NCBI GenBank assembly: GCA_003511885.1
Contig: DOIX01000375.1
Location: forward strand, 1 to 18,859
Direction of reading: 5' to 3'
DNA: 18,859 nt
Origin: Cyanobacteria bacterium UBA11153
Lineage (GTDB): Bacteria > Cyanobacteriota > Cyanobacteriia > Cyanobacteriales > Coleofasciculaceae
Shown here piece by piece: positions 1-6,754 of this stretch; the stretch's first letter is position 1, and every line of letters starts with the position of its first letter. The position numbers were made by a program, and so were the translations under genes. The notes beneath the pieces are model-generated. The model had not been told where the DNA came from. It did not search any database and saw nothing but the letters and a program-made list of their open reading frames with translations.

Positions 1-2
1 AT

Positions 3-173
3 TACTGCGGAAACCGCTGTATTGGCAAGGTTTGGCAGGATGGAAAATATGATGAAATGATTAGGGATAGGCAAGAGTTTCAGAAGAAATGGGAATATAT
101 TAGGCAGAATCCTGTTAAGGCAGGATTGTCAGCTACCCCGGAAGTGTATCCTTTCTTTTGGGAAACATTTTAA
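3..173 (+). CDS. REP-associated (Y1) transposase, 3' end only
   Basis: The gene is cut by the window edge: 56 codons are open from position 3 to a TAA at 171-173. The readable end contains KVWQDGKYDEMIRD, then EYIRQNPVKAGL and EVYPFFW. This fits the C-terminal part of Y1-type REP-associated tyrosine transposases (RAYTs), whose family pattern is VWQ..Y...I......YI..NPVKAGL....YP. The catalytic HUH motif and tyrosine lie upstream, outside the window. RAYTs are single-strand transposases that act on REP hairpins marked by a GTAG foot. A GTAG-containing, inverted-repeat-bearing stretch follows directly at 185-225. Whether the gene is intact cannot be judged from here. Confidence 0.72.
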   Translation, partial: YCGNRCIGKVWQDGKYDEMIRDRQEFQKKWEYIRQNPVKAGLSATPEVYPFFWETF

Positions 174-208
174 AATCTTTTTTGGTAGTGCGACGCTCGG
201 TAGCTGAC
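128..208. repeat. REP-like inverted repeat at the transposase 3' end
   Basis: GTCAGCTACC at 128-137, inside the transposase coding end, is the exact reverse complement of GGTAGCTGAC at 199-208, downstream of its stop. The downstream arm is preceded by GGTAGTGCGACGCTC, so two GTAG tetranucleotides occur at 185-188 and 200-203. A GTAG foot next to a hairpin is how RAYTs recognise REP elements, so this may be a REP sequence belonging to the adjacent transposase. That link is inference. Confidence 0.4.
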
Positions 209-378
209 GGGGTGATAACTATCGCTCTTCGCTTTACAGGATAAGCTTTTTATGCTAGCAACATCCTGAAAAATTTGCCCAGAAATCTGGTATTCAACAA
301 CGAATCTATAAGAAGCCTCTACGGATTTAAACTGTATATTGAAACTTCAGAAACACTCAATGCGATCGCAATTTACCC

Positions 379-1641
379 ATGACTGCTGAAATTATTTGTG
401 TTGGCACAGAAATATTACTAGGAGAAATTCTCAATAGTAATTCTCAATATTTAGCTAGAGAGCTGGCGGAGTTGGGCATTCCCCACTATTATCAAACTGT
501 AGTGGGTGATAATCCAACTCGTTTAAAAGAAATAGTAGCAATAGCTTGCGATCGCGCGGAGCTCCTTATCTTCACTGGTGGTTTGGGGCCAACACCGGAT
601 GACTTAACCACGGAAACCATTGCTGAGTTTTTTGGCGTGCCCTTAGTAGAAGATCCTAATGTTATCGAAGATATTGCCCATAAATTTGCCCAGCGGGGAC
701 GGGAGATGTCCGCCAATAACCGCAAACAAGCATTAATTCCCCAAGGTGCGACAGTTTTACCTAATCCTACTGGTACTGCACCTGGAATTATTTGGCAACC
801 TCGCCCTAATTTAACCATTCTCACTTTTCCGGGTGTCCCCAGTGAAATGTACCGGATGTGGCAGGAAACAGCAGTACCTTATCTCAAAAGTTTGGGTTGG
901 GGCAAAACCATGATTTACAGTCACACTCTAAGGTTTTGGGGTATTGGCGAATCAGCTTTGGCAGAAAAAGTCGCGCCTTTTTTCCATCTGACTAATCCTA
1001 CTGTTGCACCTTATGCTTCTGGTGGAGAAGTGAGATTGCGAGTTTCCACACGCGCTGCTTCTCAGGCAGAGGCACAAGAGTTAATTCAACCTGTGGCAGC
1101 ACAACTCATTGAAATTGCTGGTGCTGATTATTTTGGTGCAAATACCGATACTTTAGCTTCTGTGGTGGGGCAATTATTAAAGGATGCTAATCAAACTGTC
1201 AGCGTTGCCGAATCCTGTACGGGTGGAGGTTTGGGAAGTATCCTAACAAATATTCCTGGTAGCTCTGAATATTTTTTAGGGGGTGTGATTTCATATCATA
1301 ATTCTGTCAAAACTGCTGTATTGGGAGTGACAGAATCAAAATTAGCAGAATTTGGGGCAGTCAGCGAAACCGTAGCCCAGCAAATGGCAACCGGAGTGCG
1401 ATCGCTCCTTGGTAGCAATTGGGGTATTAGTATTACGGGAATTGCTGGCCCTGATGGGGGTACGGAAGCTAAACCAGTCGGTTTGGTTTACATCGGTTTG
1501 GCAAAGCCTGATGGTAATGTGGAATCTTTTAAATATCAATTGGGTAAAGAGCGCAGTCGGGATCTGATTCGTCATCTTAGCGCCTGTTATGCCCTCGATA
1601 TCCTCCGACGTAGTTTAGAGGGATTAGGGATTAGGGGCTAG
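379..1641 (+). CDS. cinA: CinA-like protein (nicotinamide-nucleotide amidohydrolase family)
   Basis: The 420-residue protein has the full two-domain CinA layout and normal length. The N-terminal molybdopterin-binding-like (MoCF) domain covers about residues 1-170 and contains GTEILLGEI near the start and GGLGPTPDD at 67-75. The C-terminal PncC-type domain covers about 255-415 with SVAESCTGGGLGS around 275-287 and SITGIAGPDGGTEAKPVGL around 351-369. The PncC domain deamidates nicotinamide mononucleotide in pyridine nucleotide recycling. The N-terminal domain is linked to ADP-ribose hydrolysis in some bacteria. The ATG at 379 matches the family start (MTAEIICVGTEI), although no clear Shine-Dalgarno precedes it; a HIP1 octamer lies at 362-369. 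The last codons (GLGIRG) and the TAG stop are built from the GATTAGG/GGGGCTA heptamer repeat that continues downstream, so the repeat has probably overwritten the original 3' end. Confidence 0.93.
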   Translation: MTAEIICVGTEILLGEILNSNSQYLARELAELGIPHYYQTVVGDNPTRLKEIVAIACDRAELLIFTGGLGPTPDDLTTETIAEFFGVPLVEDPNVIEDIAHKFAQRGREMSANNRKQALIPQGATVLPNPTGTAPGIIWQPRPNLTILTFPGVPSEMYRMWQETAVPYLKSLGWGKTMIYSHTLRFWGIGESALAEKVAPFFHLTNPTVAPYASGGEVRLRVSTRAASQAEAQELIQPVAAQLIEIAGADYFGANTDTLASVVGQLLKDANQTVSVAESCTGGGLGSILTNIPGSSEYFLGGVISYHNSVKTAVLGVTESKLAEFGAVSETVAQQMATGVRSLLGSNWGISITGIAGPDGGTEAKPVGLVYIGLAKPDGNVESFKYQLGKERSRDLIRHLSACYALDILRRSLEGLGIRG

Positions 1642-1735
1642 GGGCTAGTGACTAGGGGCTATTGGCTCGGGAAAGACAAAAAAATTTCTTCCTTGTCCCC
1701 TTGTCTCCCTTGTCCCCCGATTCCCGATTCCCTAT
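1620..1735. repeat. Heptamer-type short tandem repeats between cinA and cpcS
   Basis: The segment starts in the 3' end of cinA with GGATTAGGGATTAGGGGCTA units, continues with GGGGCTAGTGACTAGGGGCTA, and ends with pyrimidine-rich units (CTTGTCCCC, TTGTCTCCC, CGATTCCC) from about 1692. This is typical cyanobacterial short tandemly repeated repetitive (STRR) DNA. It separates two convergent genes and supplies the cinA stop codon. No conventional terminator hairpin with a T-run is seen. Confidence 0.7.
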
Positions 1736-2352
1736 CAAAAACCGAAAATGGAGTAAGACTGTCTGGCTGTTAACATCTCCTTTGCTTGTTGGGGGGTTAT
1801 ATCTTGTGGATTTCCAGAATTGGGATCCGACGCAACACGGGTTTCCACGCACAAGGAGGCGGTGCTAAATCCACCAAAGCGCTTCACTGTACTAGTCCGC
1901 ATCCGCACATCTGGGCTAATAAAGGAGAAACGTTCTTCAGAACTCATTGTTTCATATTCGGTGAGGAGAATTAGTGCATTTTCATCATCCATTAGATAAC
2001 GTCCTGCTACAGGGACAATTTCTGCATAACCTCTTTCTCTCAGTAAGCTACCTTGTCGAGGATTACCTGGATCTGGGACAATCACCATCACGCTGGAGCC
2101 TTGGTGATTTTCCCCTTCACTTTTATCCCATGCCATTGTCCCCAGCCAACGTACCAGCGCTCCTCCCGCAGCCAAGTCGGGGTTAACTTGATGTAATTGG
2201 CAGATTTCCACTACTTGGGGATCTTCTGCGGTTAACGTGGCTACTTCGATATCCGATTCTCCAGCTTCTACCCGCTTGAAGGCGAGGTGATGGGTGGTAC
2301 GTTGCGATCGCCATTTGCCAGCACTAAGCTGAAAAAATTCCATTGCGTCCAT
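1735..2352 (-). CDS. cpcS: CpcS/CpeS-type phycobiliprotein lyase
   Basis: The 205-residue protein matches the CpcS/CpeS (S-type) bilin lyase family, a lipocalin/fatty-acid-binding-like beta barrel that attaches phycobilins to cysteine 84-type sites of phycobiliproteins. Recognisable parts are EFFQLSAGKWRSQRTTHH at 5-22, RERGYAEIVPVAGRYLMDD in the middle, and TEYETMSSEERFSF followed by RMRTSTVKRFGGFSTAS. From memory, cyanobacterial CpcS proteins are about 170-180 residues and end soon after the RFGGFS motif. This one carries about 35 extra residues (VASDPNSGNPQ onward), an extension I do not recognise. The ATG at 2352 is preferred over the Met at codon 4 because AGGAA lies about nine bases upstream. 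It is convergent with cinA and divergent from nblA, so two phycobilisome genes, one for building and one for dismantling, sit close together. CpcS versus CpeS subtype is not resolved. Confidence 0.85.
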   Translation of the reverse strand: MDAMEFFQLSAGKWRSQRTTHHLAFKRVEAGESDIEVATLTAEDPQVVEICQLHQVNPDLAAGGALVRWLGTMAWDKSEGENHQGSSVMVIVPDPGNPRQGSLLRERGYAEIVPVAGRYLMDDENALILLTEYETMSSEERFSFISPDVRMRTSTVKRFGGFSTASLCVETRVASDPNSGNPQDITPQQAKEMLTARQSYSIFGF

Positions 2353-2409
2353 CGACGTGAGTTCCTGAATACAAGTGTGTTACAAATTGTCTTTTTTAAT
2401 ACTCCCTCG

Positions 2410-2415
2410 ATTATA
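2410..2415 (-). promoter_or_regulatory. Candidate -10 element upstream of cpcS
   Basis: A perfect TATAAT reads on the minus strand at 2415-2410, about 58 bases before the cpcS ATG. The hexamer 17 bases upstream (TTCTAA) is a poor -35 match, so this is a candidate only. Confidence 0.3.
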
Positions 2416-2500
2416 AAGTCAGGTTAAACAAGTTAGAAGTACCAGGATCTTTGACCATTGGGATGACTAGCTGTGATTTCCTGCTCGGGCATCGATCGGA

Positions 2501-2552
2501 AGTATCGCAACCGCCAGGGCAGTTAAGACATTCTCAATGCCTCAAACCATTG
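2501..2552 (+). repeat. 52-base dispersed repeat, copy 1
   Basis: It matches 18782-18833 without gaps at about 45 of 52 positions in the same orientation. The core AACCGCCAGGGCAGTT is a near-palindrome, and it is the exact inverted repeat AACCGCC/GGCGGTT in copy 2. Both copies are followed by TAGTCCC-type heptamer DNA, so the unit may be a larger intergenic composite. Confidence 0.6.
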
Positions 2553-2640
2553 GACTCTCCAAAAAATAATCTCAAACCCTTACCCTGCCTAAAGTCAAAC
2601 CTAATTTCTGGAGAAGTCCATTGATTTGAGAGCTTTCTGC

Positions 2641-2671
2641 TCTAGCCCCTAGCCCCTAGCCCCTAGTCCCT
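2641..2671. repeat. TAGCCCC heptamer tandem repeat
   Basis: About four direct units of CTAGCCC/CTAGTCC run in tandem. They are the reverse complement of the GGGGCTA units behind cinA and belong to the same cyanobacterial short-tandem-repeat class. No function is visible. Confidence 0.7.
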
Positions 2672-2729
2672 GGCTATATCAACTCAGACTCTAGAGTATA
2701 TTAAATTTTGTTAATTTAATTACTAATCG

Positions 2730-2759
2730 CTTGACAAAGTGGACACTTTGTAAATCAAG
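2730..2759 (+). promoter_or_regulatory. Inverted repeat / operator candidate upstream of nblA
   Basis: ACAAAGTG (2734-2741) and CACTTTGT (2744-2751) form a perfect 8-2-8 inverted repeat, framed by a second pair, CTTGA (2730-2734) and TCAAG (2755-2759). The left arm overlaps a consensus -35 hexamer TTGACA (2731-2736). No good -10 hexamer lies at the usual spacing. The site is about 95 bases before the nblA start and could bind a dimeric regulator. nblA genes are usually induced by nutrient starvation, but I do not see a canonical NtcA GTAN8TAC site. Confidence 0.4.
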
Positions 2760-2851
2760 TGCTAGAGTAGTTCACAACCCCGAAAGGACAGGTCATAAAG
2801 ACAAATGTTTTTGTTGCCCTGTTCTACGAACAAGACAAAAGGAGTCAACTT

Positions 2852-3019
2852 ATGGAAATCCCCATACAACTAACCTTGGAGCAACAATTCAAGATGAAGG
2901 TTTTCCAAGAGCAAGTCAAAGCTCTCAGTCAGGAAGAGGCTCAACAATATCTACTCGAGGTAATGCGGCAGATGATGGTGAAAGAAAATTTATTCAAACA
3001 TTTGCTCAAAAATGCTTAA
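2852..3019 (+). CDS. nblA: NblA, phycobilisome degradation adaptor
   Basis: A 55-codon gene. NblA is a small helical adaptor that binds phycobiliproteins and presents them to the ClpC protease for phycobilisome breakdown during nutrient stress. The sequence begins MEIPIQLTLEQQFKMK, continues with VKALSQEEAQQYLLEVMRQM and ends NLFKHLLKNA. This matches the family signature: an initial LTLEQQF helix, the SxEEAQxxL turn, a long second helix, and a C-terminal LLK like the leucine/lysine pair needed for phycobiliprotein binding in characterised NblA. Length is typical (about 55-65 residues). The start is fixed by an AAAAGGAG Shine-Dalgarno eight to nine bases before the ATG. It has its own leader of about 100 bases with an inverted repeat, and two hairpins lie downstream, so it is probably monocistronic. 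Confidence 0.9.
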   Translation: MEIPIQLTLEQQFKMKVFQEQVKALSQEEAQQYLLEVMRQMMVKENLFKHLLKNA

Positions 3020-3051
3020 GCAAGTGTCAAGATTTGCCAAATACTGGTTCG

Positions 3052-3075
3052 AGGGGCACGAAATCTCGTGCCCCT
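3052..3075 (+). terminator. Strong hairpin downstream of nblA
   Basis: AGGGGCACGA (3052-3061) and TCGTGCCCCT (3066-3075) form a perfect 10-base stem with a four-base loop, 33 bases after the nblA stop. There is no T-run, so it may be a GTGCCCC-type dispersed palindrome, common in cyanobacteria, used as a terminator or RNA-stabilising 3' end. Confidence 0.5.
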
Positions 3076-3122
3076 ACTCATACATATAGCATTGAAGAGT
3101 TTAGTTACACAGTTAGAAGAAG

Positions 3123-3152
3123 CCTAGACCATAATCTCTGATTTGGTCTAGG
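3123..3152. repeat. Second hairpin downstream of nblA
   Basis: CCTAGACCA (3123-3131) pairs perfectly with TGGTCTAGG (3144-3152). The inner AATC/GATT pair (3133-3136/3140-3143) extends the helix across a one-base bulge to a three-base loop. It is followed immediately by AGGAGGATG, but the spacing between that Shine-Dalgarno-like sequence and the ATG is too short and the frame that follows is not protein-like. Confidence 0.5.
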
Positions 3153-3755
3153 AGGATGTCACTTTCTGCGATCGACCTGTCATTTATCATTGCGCCAATG
3201 TTTGATGAAAATCTCTCTGGAGATGAAGTGAAGCGATGTGGTTTTAACCCGTCACTTCACTTCGTCTGAGAATCCGGTTTTTTCAGAGCTTGGAGCAGTC
3301 AATGCTTTTGCACTGCATCCCCAGATTTAGAAAACCGGGGCTTTGGTTACGTTTCCGGTAAAATTAATGACCCAACTTTTAAAAGCAATTTAAACAGATT
3401 TTCCCTTATCTGTGCCAAACAAAACTTGATCAACATACCCATAGGTACTTAACTTGCTCATTTTGACAGCAGTCCTCCTGCTTCTACCAAAGGAGTCGGC
3501 TGTTTTTGAGCCGCAGGCGTTAATTCCAAATTTCTCCCTCCTACTTTGTCATCAGGGAAGTTTTCTTTTCCTGATGCTGGATTTAAGCTATGGCTTCCTG
3601 GATGGGAGTGAGACAATCAGATTTGAGCTAGTTAGATTTCAGTGTAATGGTTAGCTTTTTGAGCATCCAGTCAAGCGTCTCCGATCGTACCTACCAAATT
3701 GAGATCCGCATTAGCTGGAGCCACACCAAACAGTGTTCTCCTGACTCGATTAACT

Positions 3756-4007
3756 CTAATCGTTATCCCATTCCTCGGAACCAATCAAGTCCCCGATTCT
3801 GTCTCTAAGCAGGAAGTCGCATTGCTCTAGTTCGCATTCAACGCAAACCCATTCACGGGCTGGAATGTATTGGCATAAGACATATATTGGCTGCTGACGG
3901 CTGACTTGCCCTTTCTCCACTAATTTACGGGCTTCTTCTTGAATCACGTCCAGGGAGTAACGGACGGAGGGGGTAGAGCGTACAGGGTTAACAATCGTAG
4001 GACTCAT
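3756..4007 (-). CDS. DUF4327 family protein
   Basis: The 83-residue protein is a conserved cyanobacterial protein of unknown function. The diagnostic part is SLDVIQEEARKLVEKG, then SRQQPIYVLCQYIPAREW, VCVECELEQCDFLLRDRI and the acidic end EEWDND, which I recognise as the DUF4327 pattern. Three cysteines (C-x(n)-CVEC) lie in the middle, but not in a clear metal-binding arrangement. The ATG at 4007 has no strong Shine-Dalgarno. A start nearer RYSLDV would be closer to the usual family N-terminus, so the first dozen residues are less certain. It stands alone with 266 bases of spacer to the next gene and no visible terminator. Function is unknown and nothing in the context suggests one. Confidence 0.85.
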   Translation of the reverse strand: MSPTIVNPVRSTPSVRYSLDVIQEEARKLVEKGQVSRQQPIYVLCQYIPAREWVCVECELEQCDFLLRDRIGDLIGSEEWDND

Positions 4008-4160
4008 AGTAATTGGCCTGGTCTAAATTCAGCTACTCTCTAACTATAATCGAAAAATGGCTAGCGTGAAAATAAATTTGGTTCAGTATAGAAAGTTACA
4101 AATTACCGATGATTTATAATAAATATTACTAAAGGTTAAGATTTCGATGGAAAACCTTGT

Positions 4161-4190
4161 CGGGAATCCTGCGGGATTCTTAGCTTCCCG
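4161..4190. repeat. Nested hairpin between nagZ and DUF4327
   Basis: GAATCC (4164-4169) and GGATTC (4174-4179) form a six-base stem with a TGCG loop, framed by CGGGA (4161-4165) and TCCCG (4186-4190). It lies in the 266-base spacer and could be part of an untranslated region. Nothing more is visible. Confidence 0.35.
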
Positions 4191-4202
4191 CTCAAAATGA
4201 AC

Positions 4203-4226
4203 CTTAGCCCGTCTAGCTGGGCTAAG
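4203..4226 (-). terminator. Candidate terminator of the nagZ-like gene
   Basis: CTTAGCCC (4203-4210) pairs perfectly with GGGCTAAG (4219-4226) around an eight-base loop, about 48 bases beyond the nagZ stop on the minus strand. The minus strand then reads GTTCATTTTG, only a weak U-tract. It would end transcription reading from nagZ and possibly from the toxin island upstream of it. Confidence 0.4.
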
Positions 4227-4273
4227 ACATTCCGATATCCTATGTTAGCTAGCTTCGAGAAAATTAACAAAAC

Positions 4274-5953
4274 TTAAATGAATTCTGTTAAGCCACTGCC
4301 TGGAGTAGTTTGGGAAAATAATAAGTTCATGGCAATCGCTTGAGCTTCTGGCATCTGCCCATAGGAGTAGAAATATGGTACTTGGGGTGGCAAGTCTCTG
4401 AGCAACTGCGCCAGGATATACGGACTACCGTAAATGGCTAGAGCTTGGAAATCATGATTCTTTAACAATTTCTTAACCCAAATCTCTGCCGCTACCATCA
4501 TTCCAGCAGTTCCCCGAAATGGGTTGCCCCGGATGAATAATTGTAGCAGAGTTGGTTGGGAACCAGGAAGGTGGTCTGTATCATCTGTCGTTGGTAGTGT
4601 ATGGCGGTCAAGCCATTGTAATTTGTATCCTAATTGTTTGGGGATATCGATCGCGGGAGCATTTCGCCCCAAAAAGTCGCAAGCTAAGACATCATCTACC
4701 AAAATGAGATTGCGTAGTTGGACATTACTGTGGGTAGGTGATGTGGCTAAAGGTAGGGAACCACCTATTTTCAGGGAATCTAGGAGAATATGATTTGCTG
4801 TGGTGACAGCAAGGGGTTGGGCAACTTTTTGGAGGAAGTTTTCTGTGGTGGAGTTGAGAGGAAAACTATCCATTACCTTACTTTTCGCTTGCCAAATCCG
4901 TTTTACTGATGAGAGAATTCTCTCATGTGAGATTCTGCCCATTTTTACGGCATCGCAGATAGCTTGAATGGCTGTTTCTGGGTTGAGAGGCATCAACAAA
5001 ATATCTGCACCTGCTTCAACTGCCATCACGGCGGCTTCATCCCCACCATAGCGATTTGCGATCTGCGCTTCGCAGCAGCGCTTCGCTATCGCGCCCATAA
5101 TTAAGGCATCGGTGACAATTAGTCCCTCAAAGCCTAACTCTTGTCGGAGTAAGTCTGTTAAAACTCCCTGGGATAAAGTAGCGGGATATTGTGCGTCTAA
5201 GCTAGGAATCAATAAGTGGGCTGTCATCACTGTATCCACGCCAGCAGAAATTGCGGCTTGAAAGGGAGGTAATTCTATTTGATGGAGTCGCGATCGTGAA
5301 TGGGGTAAAATTGGTAAATCTAGATGGGAATCAGTTGCCGTATCTCCATGTCCGGGAAAATGTTTTGCTGTCGTTAATACGGGATAATCTTGGGTTCCCC
5401 GAATAAAAGCACAAGCCAGTTGGCTGACTGTTTCCGGAGTTTCGCCAAAAGCGCGGACATTAATCACTGGATTTTCAGGATTATTATTCACATCAACCAC
5501 AGGTGCTAAAATCCAGTTGATGCCAATAGCTAACGCTTCTGTAGCAGTGACTTTTCCCATTTCCTGGGCATATTGTTGGGCTTTTGCCATATCTTTTAAG
5601 GCTACCGCACCAATTGCCATGGGTGGGGGAAACCAAGTAGCACCAGGAAAGCGTTGCCCAACTCCTTCCTCAATATCAGCAGCAATCAGGAGAGGGATAT
5701 TTGCCCAACTTTGGAGAAGTTGCGATCGCAGTTTCAATTCTGGGGCACTTCCTCCCAGCAAAATTACCCCACCTACCCCCAAATCTTGAATCCAATGCTG
5801 TAACTTAGAGGCTGGAGGTTCCCACATTGGGTACTGAATTTGATGGTCAAATAGGTAGCCAGATGCACGGATTACTACCATTTGGGCGACTAGTGCTTCT
5901 AGAGAGAGGGAGTTGAGATTGGGTAGGGAGATGACATGGGGATAGTTGGTCAT
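4274..5953 (-). CDS. nagZ: GH3 beta-N-acetylhexosaminidase (NagZ-like)
   Basis: This 559-residue glycoside hydrolase family 3 protein is expected to remove N-acetylglucosamine from muropeptides in cell-wall recycling. The catalytic domain covers about 1-345: AADIEEGVGQRFPGATWFPP at 91-110, the His/Asp loop KHFPGHGDTATDSH at 197-210, typical of NagZ-type GH3 enzymes, and the nucleophile region GLIVTDALIMGAI with Asp282. About 200 further residues form a C-terminal domain, as in cyanobacterial GH3 proteins that are longer than enterobacterial NagZ. Nine residues (AKRCCEAQI, 290-298) interrupt the normally continuous GAIANRYGG just after the nucleophile; they are encoded by a palindromic DNA insertion (see the repeat at 5060-5086). 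No signal peptide is seen, suggesting a cytoplasmic enzyme. The gene starts 99 bases after the last immunity-like gene on the same strand, with no obvious terminator between them. Confidence 0.88.
   Translation of the reverse strand: MTNYPHVISLPNLNSLSLEALVAQMVVIRASGYLFDHQIQYPMWEPPASKLQHWIQDLGVGGVILLGGSAPELKLRSQLLQSWANIPLLIAADIEEGVGQRFPGATWFPPPMAIGAVALKDMAKAQQYAQEMGKVTATEALAIGINWILAPVVDVNNNPENPVINVRAFGETPETVSQLACAFIRGTQDYPVLTTAKHFPGHGDTATDSHLDLPILPHSRSRLHQIELPPFQAAISAGVDTVMTAHLLIPSLDAQYPATLSQGVLTDLLRQELGFEGLIVTDALIMGAIAKRCCEAQIANRYGGDEAAVMAVEAGADILLMPLNPETAIQAICDAVKMGRISHERILSSVKRIWQAKSKVMDSFPLNSTTENFLQKVAQPLAVTTANHILLDSLKIGGSLPLATSPTHSNVQLRNLILVDDVLACDFLGRNAPAIDIPKQLGYKLQWLDRHTLPTTDDTDHLPGSQPTLLQLFIRGNPFRGTAGMMVAAEIWVKKLLKNHDFQALAIYGSPYILAQLLRDLPPQVPYFYSYGQMPEAQAIAMNLLFSQTTPGSGLTEFI
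5060..5086. repeat. Palindromic element inserted in frame in nagZ
   Basis: A 27-base segment encodes the extra AKRCCEAQI. It contains two direct copies of GCGCTTCGC (5065-5073 and 5078-5086), each a small hairpin (CTGCG-CTT-CGCAG and AGCG-CTT-CGCT). Outer arms TAGCGA (5049-5054) and TCGCTA (5083-5088) enclose it. The flanks keep GCGAT on both sides, as if it entered a GCGAT(C)GC site. A similar CGCTCTTCGCT sequence lies between the transposase and cinA (about 222-232). Confidence 0.65.
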
Positions 5954-6052
5954 AAATTATAGTTTTTTTTTGAGTATATCTAATCTAACCTATTAATTTT
6001 TGCCGTTTGAGATAGCTAGTGTACCACATCCGCTCTTGAATTTATCGTTCCA

Positions 6053-6754
6053 TTAATTGGCATTAGCAATTTCAATAATAATTCTCTTAAGTAAATTCCC
6101 TTCATATTCGCCATAAACTGGAAATTCTCTATCTTGTAATTCTTCAGGAATATGAGCCACAACTCCAGCCCGAAAACCTGTCTCATCTGCTGGCACTATA
6201 ATTTGGTGACCTTTATAATGATAATGAGAGCGACACAATCCCACGTATTCCATATCACAAATTAGGATACCGCCACTGGTAGCCGTAACGTAGCCGAATA
6301 ACTTTCTCTCTAAATAATTTTTATGAATTGACGAACCACATTCTTCTATTTGTAAATCTAACTGTGCTTCTCCTTCCTCATCGTAAATAATATTTACGGC
6401 TGGTATTCGTTCTTCAATATTCACAGAAATATCGTGGATATGATCGTCTCGAAAAATTGCATAAACTGGAATATCAATGTATTCATCAATTTCTTGGTAA
6501 TTTACATTTTTGAATTTAATTACAGGAGTAACTCCAGCGGGAATGTATCCCAAATCATAGTATTTTTCCGGAATCAAGTTATGCCCCACAGCATCTATCG
6601 GAATTAGAGATTGCGGGGACTCGTCATCCCCACAATAATCTAGGCTCTCTAGAGAATAAGACCAATCAGCTATTAAACAAGAACTACCTATCCCATCAAA
6701 CATGAAATAGCCGATTAACTTTCGATTCAACTGTGCTTGATTTTCCACTGCCAT
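6053..6754 (-). CDS. Two-repeat immunity-like protein, copy 6 (end of array)
   Basis: The 233-residue protein belongs to the island's repeated family, which I do not recognise from any named domain. Repeat 1 starts RKLIGYFMFDGIGSSCLIAD and runs to the IPVYAIFRDD segment. Repeat 2 starts RKLFGYVTATSGGILICDM and ends EFPVYGEYEGNLLKRIIIEI. It is closest to the 236- and 239-residue copies (shared PEELQDREFPVYGEYEG). The ATG at 6754 is preferred over the TTG one codon upstream, because it overlaps the stop of the preceding gene (TGATG). No signal peptide or membrane segment is visible, so it is probably cytoplasmic. Its stop overlaps a further ATGGAACGATAA, which resembles the first codons (MER) of the 236-residue copy and may be the stub of a lost next gene. 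The immunity role is inferred from position behind toxin cassettes. Confidence 0.75.
   Translation of the reverse strand: MAVENQAQLNRKLIGYFMFDGIGSSCLIADWSYSLESLDYCGDDESPQSLIPIDAVGHNLIPEKYYDLGYIPAGVTPVIKFKNVNYQEIDEYIDIPVYAIFRDDHIHDISVNIEERIPAVNIIYDEEGEAQLDLQIEECGSSIHKNYLERKLFGYVTATSGGILICDMEYVGLCRSHYHYKGHQIIVPADETGFRAGVVAHIPEELQDREFPVYGEYEGNLLKRIIIEIANAN

Larger units (their letters stand above)
2353..2851. other. cpcS-nblA divergent intergenic region
   Basis: This 499-base stretch has no convincing gene. It holds the cpcS promoter candidate, a 52-base copy (2501-2552) of a sequence repeated at 18782-18833, a TAGCCCC heptamer tract (about 2641-2671), an AT-rich stretch and the perfect inverted repeat in front of nblA. 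The larger plus-strand open frame from 2731 is rejected because it overlaps nblA in another frame and resembles no protein. Confidence 0.6.
3020..3755. other. Long intergenic region with hairpins and a possible gene remnant
   Basis: This 736-base stretch has three clear hairpins: 3052-3075, 3123-3152, and 3225-3263, where GAAGTGAAG pairs with CTTCACTTC across a 21-base loop. From about 3620 down to 3456 the minus strand has an open stretch without an ATG that ends NLELTPAAQKQPTPLVEAGG before a stop. Its composition looks like the decayed C-terminus of a real protein, perhaps a transposase, but I cannot identify it. The plus-strand frame at 3454-3654 lies over the same DNA and looks spurious. 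I see no RNA gene here. Confidence 0.4.

Noticed and set aside
2731..3141. 136-codon plus-strand open frame
   Set aside because: It overlaps nblA in another frame; nblA has family motifs and a Shine-Dalgarno, while this frame has no protein-like composition.
3456..3620. Transposase (TnpB-like) C-terminal remnant on the minus strand
   Set aside because: The peptide looks protein-like, but I cannot match it to a family with any certainty, there is no start, and no element ends are visible. It is kept only as a note in the intergenic entry.
3454..3654. 66-codon plus-strand open frame with a hydrophobic start
   Set aside because: It uses a TTG start without a Shine-Dalgarno, and the opposite strand of the same DNA looks more like an old coding remnant (PTPLVEAGG end).
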